A stretch of DNA of 7,508 bases, taken from NCBI GenBank assembly GCA_031282925.1, contig JAITCT010000325.1:1-7508 (forward strand). Reading direction: 5' to 3'. Below, piece by piece: positions 6,192 through 7,508 of this stretch. The translations under genes and the position numbers were made by a program. The notes under the pieces are model-generated. The model had not been told where the DNA came from and did not search any database. It saw nothing but the letters and a program-made list of their open reading frames with translations. This DNA comes from Dysgonamonadaceae bacterium. Lineage in GTDB: Bacteria; Bacteroidota; Bacteroidia; Bacteroidales; Azobacteroidaceae. The stretch's first letter is position 1; each line of letters opens with the position of its first letter.

Positions 6192-7130
6192 ATGCACATG
6201 GAAGAAAAATACATGCACCGTTGTCTGCAATTGGCCGCTTACGGACGGGGGGTTACCGCTCCCAACCCGATGGTAGGCGCAGTTATCGTGCATCAGGGCA
6301 AAATCATCGGGGAAGGATTCCACCGGAAATACGGGGGACCTCATGCCGAAGTGAATGCCATTGCCTCCGTAAAAGAAGAACAACTTCTGAAAGAATCAAT
6401 CCTTTATGTCAATCTCGAACCTTGTTCGCATTACGGCAAAACGCCGCCCTGCTCGGAATTGATTATCCGGAAGCAAATCCCGGAAGTGGTGATCGGACAA
6501 ATTGATCCTTTTCCCGAAGTTTCAGGGAAAGGGATAAAAAAACTTGAAGACGCCGGAATCAAGGTTGTTTGCGGCATGTTGGAAAAAGCATGTTGCCGCT
6601 TGAATAAGAATTATCTGACTTTTATAGAAGAACACCGCCCTTACATTATCCTCAAATGGGCGCAATCGGCCGATGGTTTTATGGATAAATTCAGGGAAGA
6701 AGGCGACGGACGGAAACCGGTCAAATTTTCCGGTTCGTTTACTCAAATGCTTGTCCACAAACTTCGGGCAGAGGAAGCTGCCGTCATGATTGGTAAAAGG
6801 ACTCAATTGCTGGACAAACCCGCTTTAAATGTCCGTTTCTGGAAAGGGAACGATCCGGAAAAATTGATAGCCGACAGTTCAAAAACTTTGCAAAACCAAT
6901 TGCAGGAATTATATGCAAAAAACCTGCAATCCGTGATTGTAGAAGGCGGTTCCAGGTTGCTGCACGCTTTTTTGGCAGAAAATTTGTGGGACGAAGCGCA
7001 CATTGAAATCTCGCCTGTGTTGCTGGGCGAAGGAGTAAAAGCGCCGGTTCTCTTAAACGGAGCGCTGCAAAATGTTCAAAAATGTAAAAACTCGACGGTT
7101 TTTCTTTATCGAAATCCCTCAAAGCGCTAA
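6192..7130 (+). CDS. ribD: Bifunctional riboflavin biosynthesis protein RibD (deaminase/reductase), short reductase domain
   Basis: RibD carries out two successive steps of riboflavin synthesis in the cytoplasm: deamination of 2,5-diamino-6-ribosylamino-4(3H)-pyrimidinone 5'-phosphate, then NADPH-dependent reduction of the ribosyl side chain. Residues 1-145 are the zinc deaminase, with NPMVGAVIV, H51-A-E53 and PCSHYGKTPPC (C78 and C87 as zinc ligands). Residues 150-312 are the reductase, with LKWAQSADG, VHKLRAEEAAVMIGKRTQLLDKPALNVR and EGGSRLLHAFLAENLWDE...LGEGVKAP. The protein has 312 residues against about 340-370 usual. The shortfall lies between LIADSSKTL (about 232) and LQELYAKNLQSVIVEGG, where other RibDs have roughly 40-50 more residues; the reading frame is intact across this point. 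The start is ATG 6192; ATG 6198, two codons on, is equally plausible. No other rib gene or FMN riboswitch is next to it. Confidence 0.92.
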   Translation: MHMEEKYMHRCLQLAAYGRGVTAPNPMVGAVIVHQGKIIGEGFHRKYGGPHAEVNAIASVKEEQLLKESILYVNLEPCSHYGKTPPCSELIIRKQIPEVVIGQIDPFPEVSGKGIKKLEDAGIKVVCGMLEKACCRLNKNYLTFIEEHRPYIILKWAQSADGFMDKFREEGDGRKPVKFSGSFTQMLVHKLRAEEAAVMIGKRTQLLDKPALNVRFWKGNDPEKLIADSSKTLQNQLQELYAKNLQSVIVEGGSRLLHAFLAENLWDEAHIEISPVLLGEGVKAPVLLNGALQNVQKCKNSTVFLYRNPSKR

Positions 7131-7178
7131 AAAAATATAAATATTGAACATGTTAGCAATTTAACTCAAAAATGTTTC

Positions 7179-7186
7179 TATTTTTG
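7179..7186 (+). promoter_or_regulatory. Candidate -7 box for the 7216 lipoprotein gene
   Basis: TATTTTTG is a full match to the Bacteroides -7 consensus TAnnTTTG. A weak -33 match, TTAG at 7153-7156, lies 22 bases upstream. Transcription would start near 7192, giving a leader of about 24 bases. The 85-base gap between ribD and this gene, together with this motif, suggests the lipoprotein gene has its own promoter. Confidence 0.5.
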
Positions 7187-7215
7187 CATCCGATTTTTAA
7201 TATAATTTTATACGT

Positions 7216-7508
7216 ATGTCATTAAAAAACAGATTAATTATTTTATTGCTCTTTCCGGTTATCGGTTTATTGGTTTCCTGTTTGGGAAGCAATGAATACG
7301 ACGAAATTCCCTATACGGAAGATGCGGAAATCCTGTCTTTAAGCCTTTCAAACGATTCTGTTTCAACATTAGCAAATGTAGTTTTCTCTATTGATCAAAA
7401 CCGCAATCTGATTTACAACCATGATTCGATGGCTTATGGGACGGAAATCAAATACAAAGCAATTGTTACTTACACAAGCGCATCGGGGGGAAGCAATGTA
7501 TTGAATAT
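7216..7508 (+). CDS. Lipoprotein resembling Bacteroidales DUF6242 family (5' part only)
   Basis: The frame opens at ATG 7216 and runs off the window after 97 complete codons. The N-terminus is a lipoprotein signal peptide: MSLKNR, a hydrophobic stretch, then the lipobox LVSC with the lipidated cysteine at residue 22, followed by LGSNEYDE. Acidic residues soon after the cysteine resemble the lipoprotein export signals that send Bacteroidota lipoproteins to the cell surface. The next segment (YTEDAEILSLSLSNDSV, then FSIDQNRNLIYNHDSM and YGTEI) resembles the beginning of DUF6242 lipoproteins, in which an N-terminal domain with an IYN-DS-GT pattern precedes a possible propeller. That family match is from memory of the pattern. 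The function is unknown. Confidence 0.75.
   Translation, partial: MSLKNRLIILLLFPVIGLLVSCLGSNEYDEIPYTEDAEILSLSLSNDSVSTLANVVFSIDQNRNLIYNHDSMAYGTEIKYKAIVTYTSASGGSNVLN

Noticed and set aside
1..7508. CRISPR arrays, tRNA or rRNA genes
   Set aside because: No regularly spaced repeats and no cloverleaf or rRNA-like segments were seen on either strand by eye.

Overview
This window looks like chromosomal DNA of a member of the Bacteroidota, most likely the order Bacteroidales. The signs are a TonB-dependent receptor with an N-terminal carboxypeptidase-regulatory-like domain, a long TlpA-type lipoprotein, a lipoprotein resembling the Bacteroidales DUF6242 family, A-rich leaders without clear Shine-Dalgarno sites, and promoter-like motifs of the Bacteroides type (TTTG and TAnnTTTG). 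Genus cannot be told from the sequence.

Layout, left to right. Positions 1-692 hold the end of an unidentified gene followed 2 bases later by a PIN-domain nuclease gene, probably one operon and possibly a toxin-antitoxin pair. This stretch is much more AT-rich than what follows. Positions 728-2410 encode a lipoprotein with a C-terminal thioredoxin domain (WCGPC). Positions 2411-3536 hold an Rpn-family PD-(D/E)XK nuclease gene (2535-3485) inside a nest of repeats. On the minus strand, 5942-3537 encodes an 801-residue TonB-dependent outer-membrane receptor, convergent with rpn. A 249-base divergent intergenic region (5943-6191) follows, with candidate promoters in both directions. Positions 6192-7130 encode riboflavin biosynthesis protein RibD with an unusually short reductase domain. 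The window ends inside a lipoprotein gene that starts at 7216. No stretch longer than about 250 bases lacks a gene.

The most interesting part is the rpn island. Imperfect inverted repeats (2409-2473 and 3492-3545) share an outer end GAATGGTGAACGG and touch or contain the stop codons of the two flanking genes. Imperfect direct repeats (2467-2498 and 3486-3520) sit just outside rpn. If rpn is removed between the direct repeats, the rest closes into one long palindrome between two convergent genes, as if a nuclease gene had entered a palindromic intergenic repeat. A third copy of the outer core, GTGAACGGTGAA, lies in the leader of the receptor gene, so the motif may be dispersed in the genome.

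The other genes are ordinary housekeeping or envelope genes with no evident shared pathway. The receptor has no SusD partner here, and ribD has no other rib gene beside it. No entirely new system can be demonstrated from this sequence; the rpn-plus-palindrome unit is the best candidate for follow-up.
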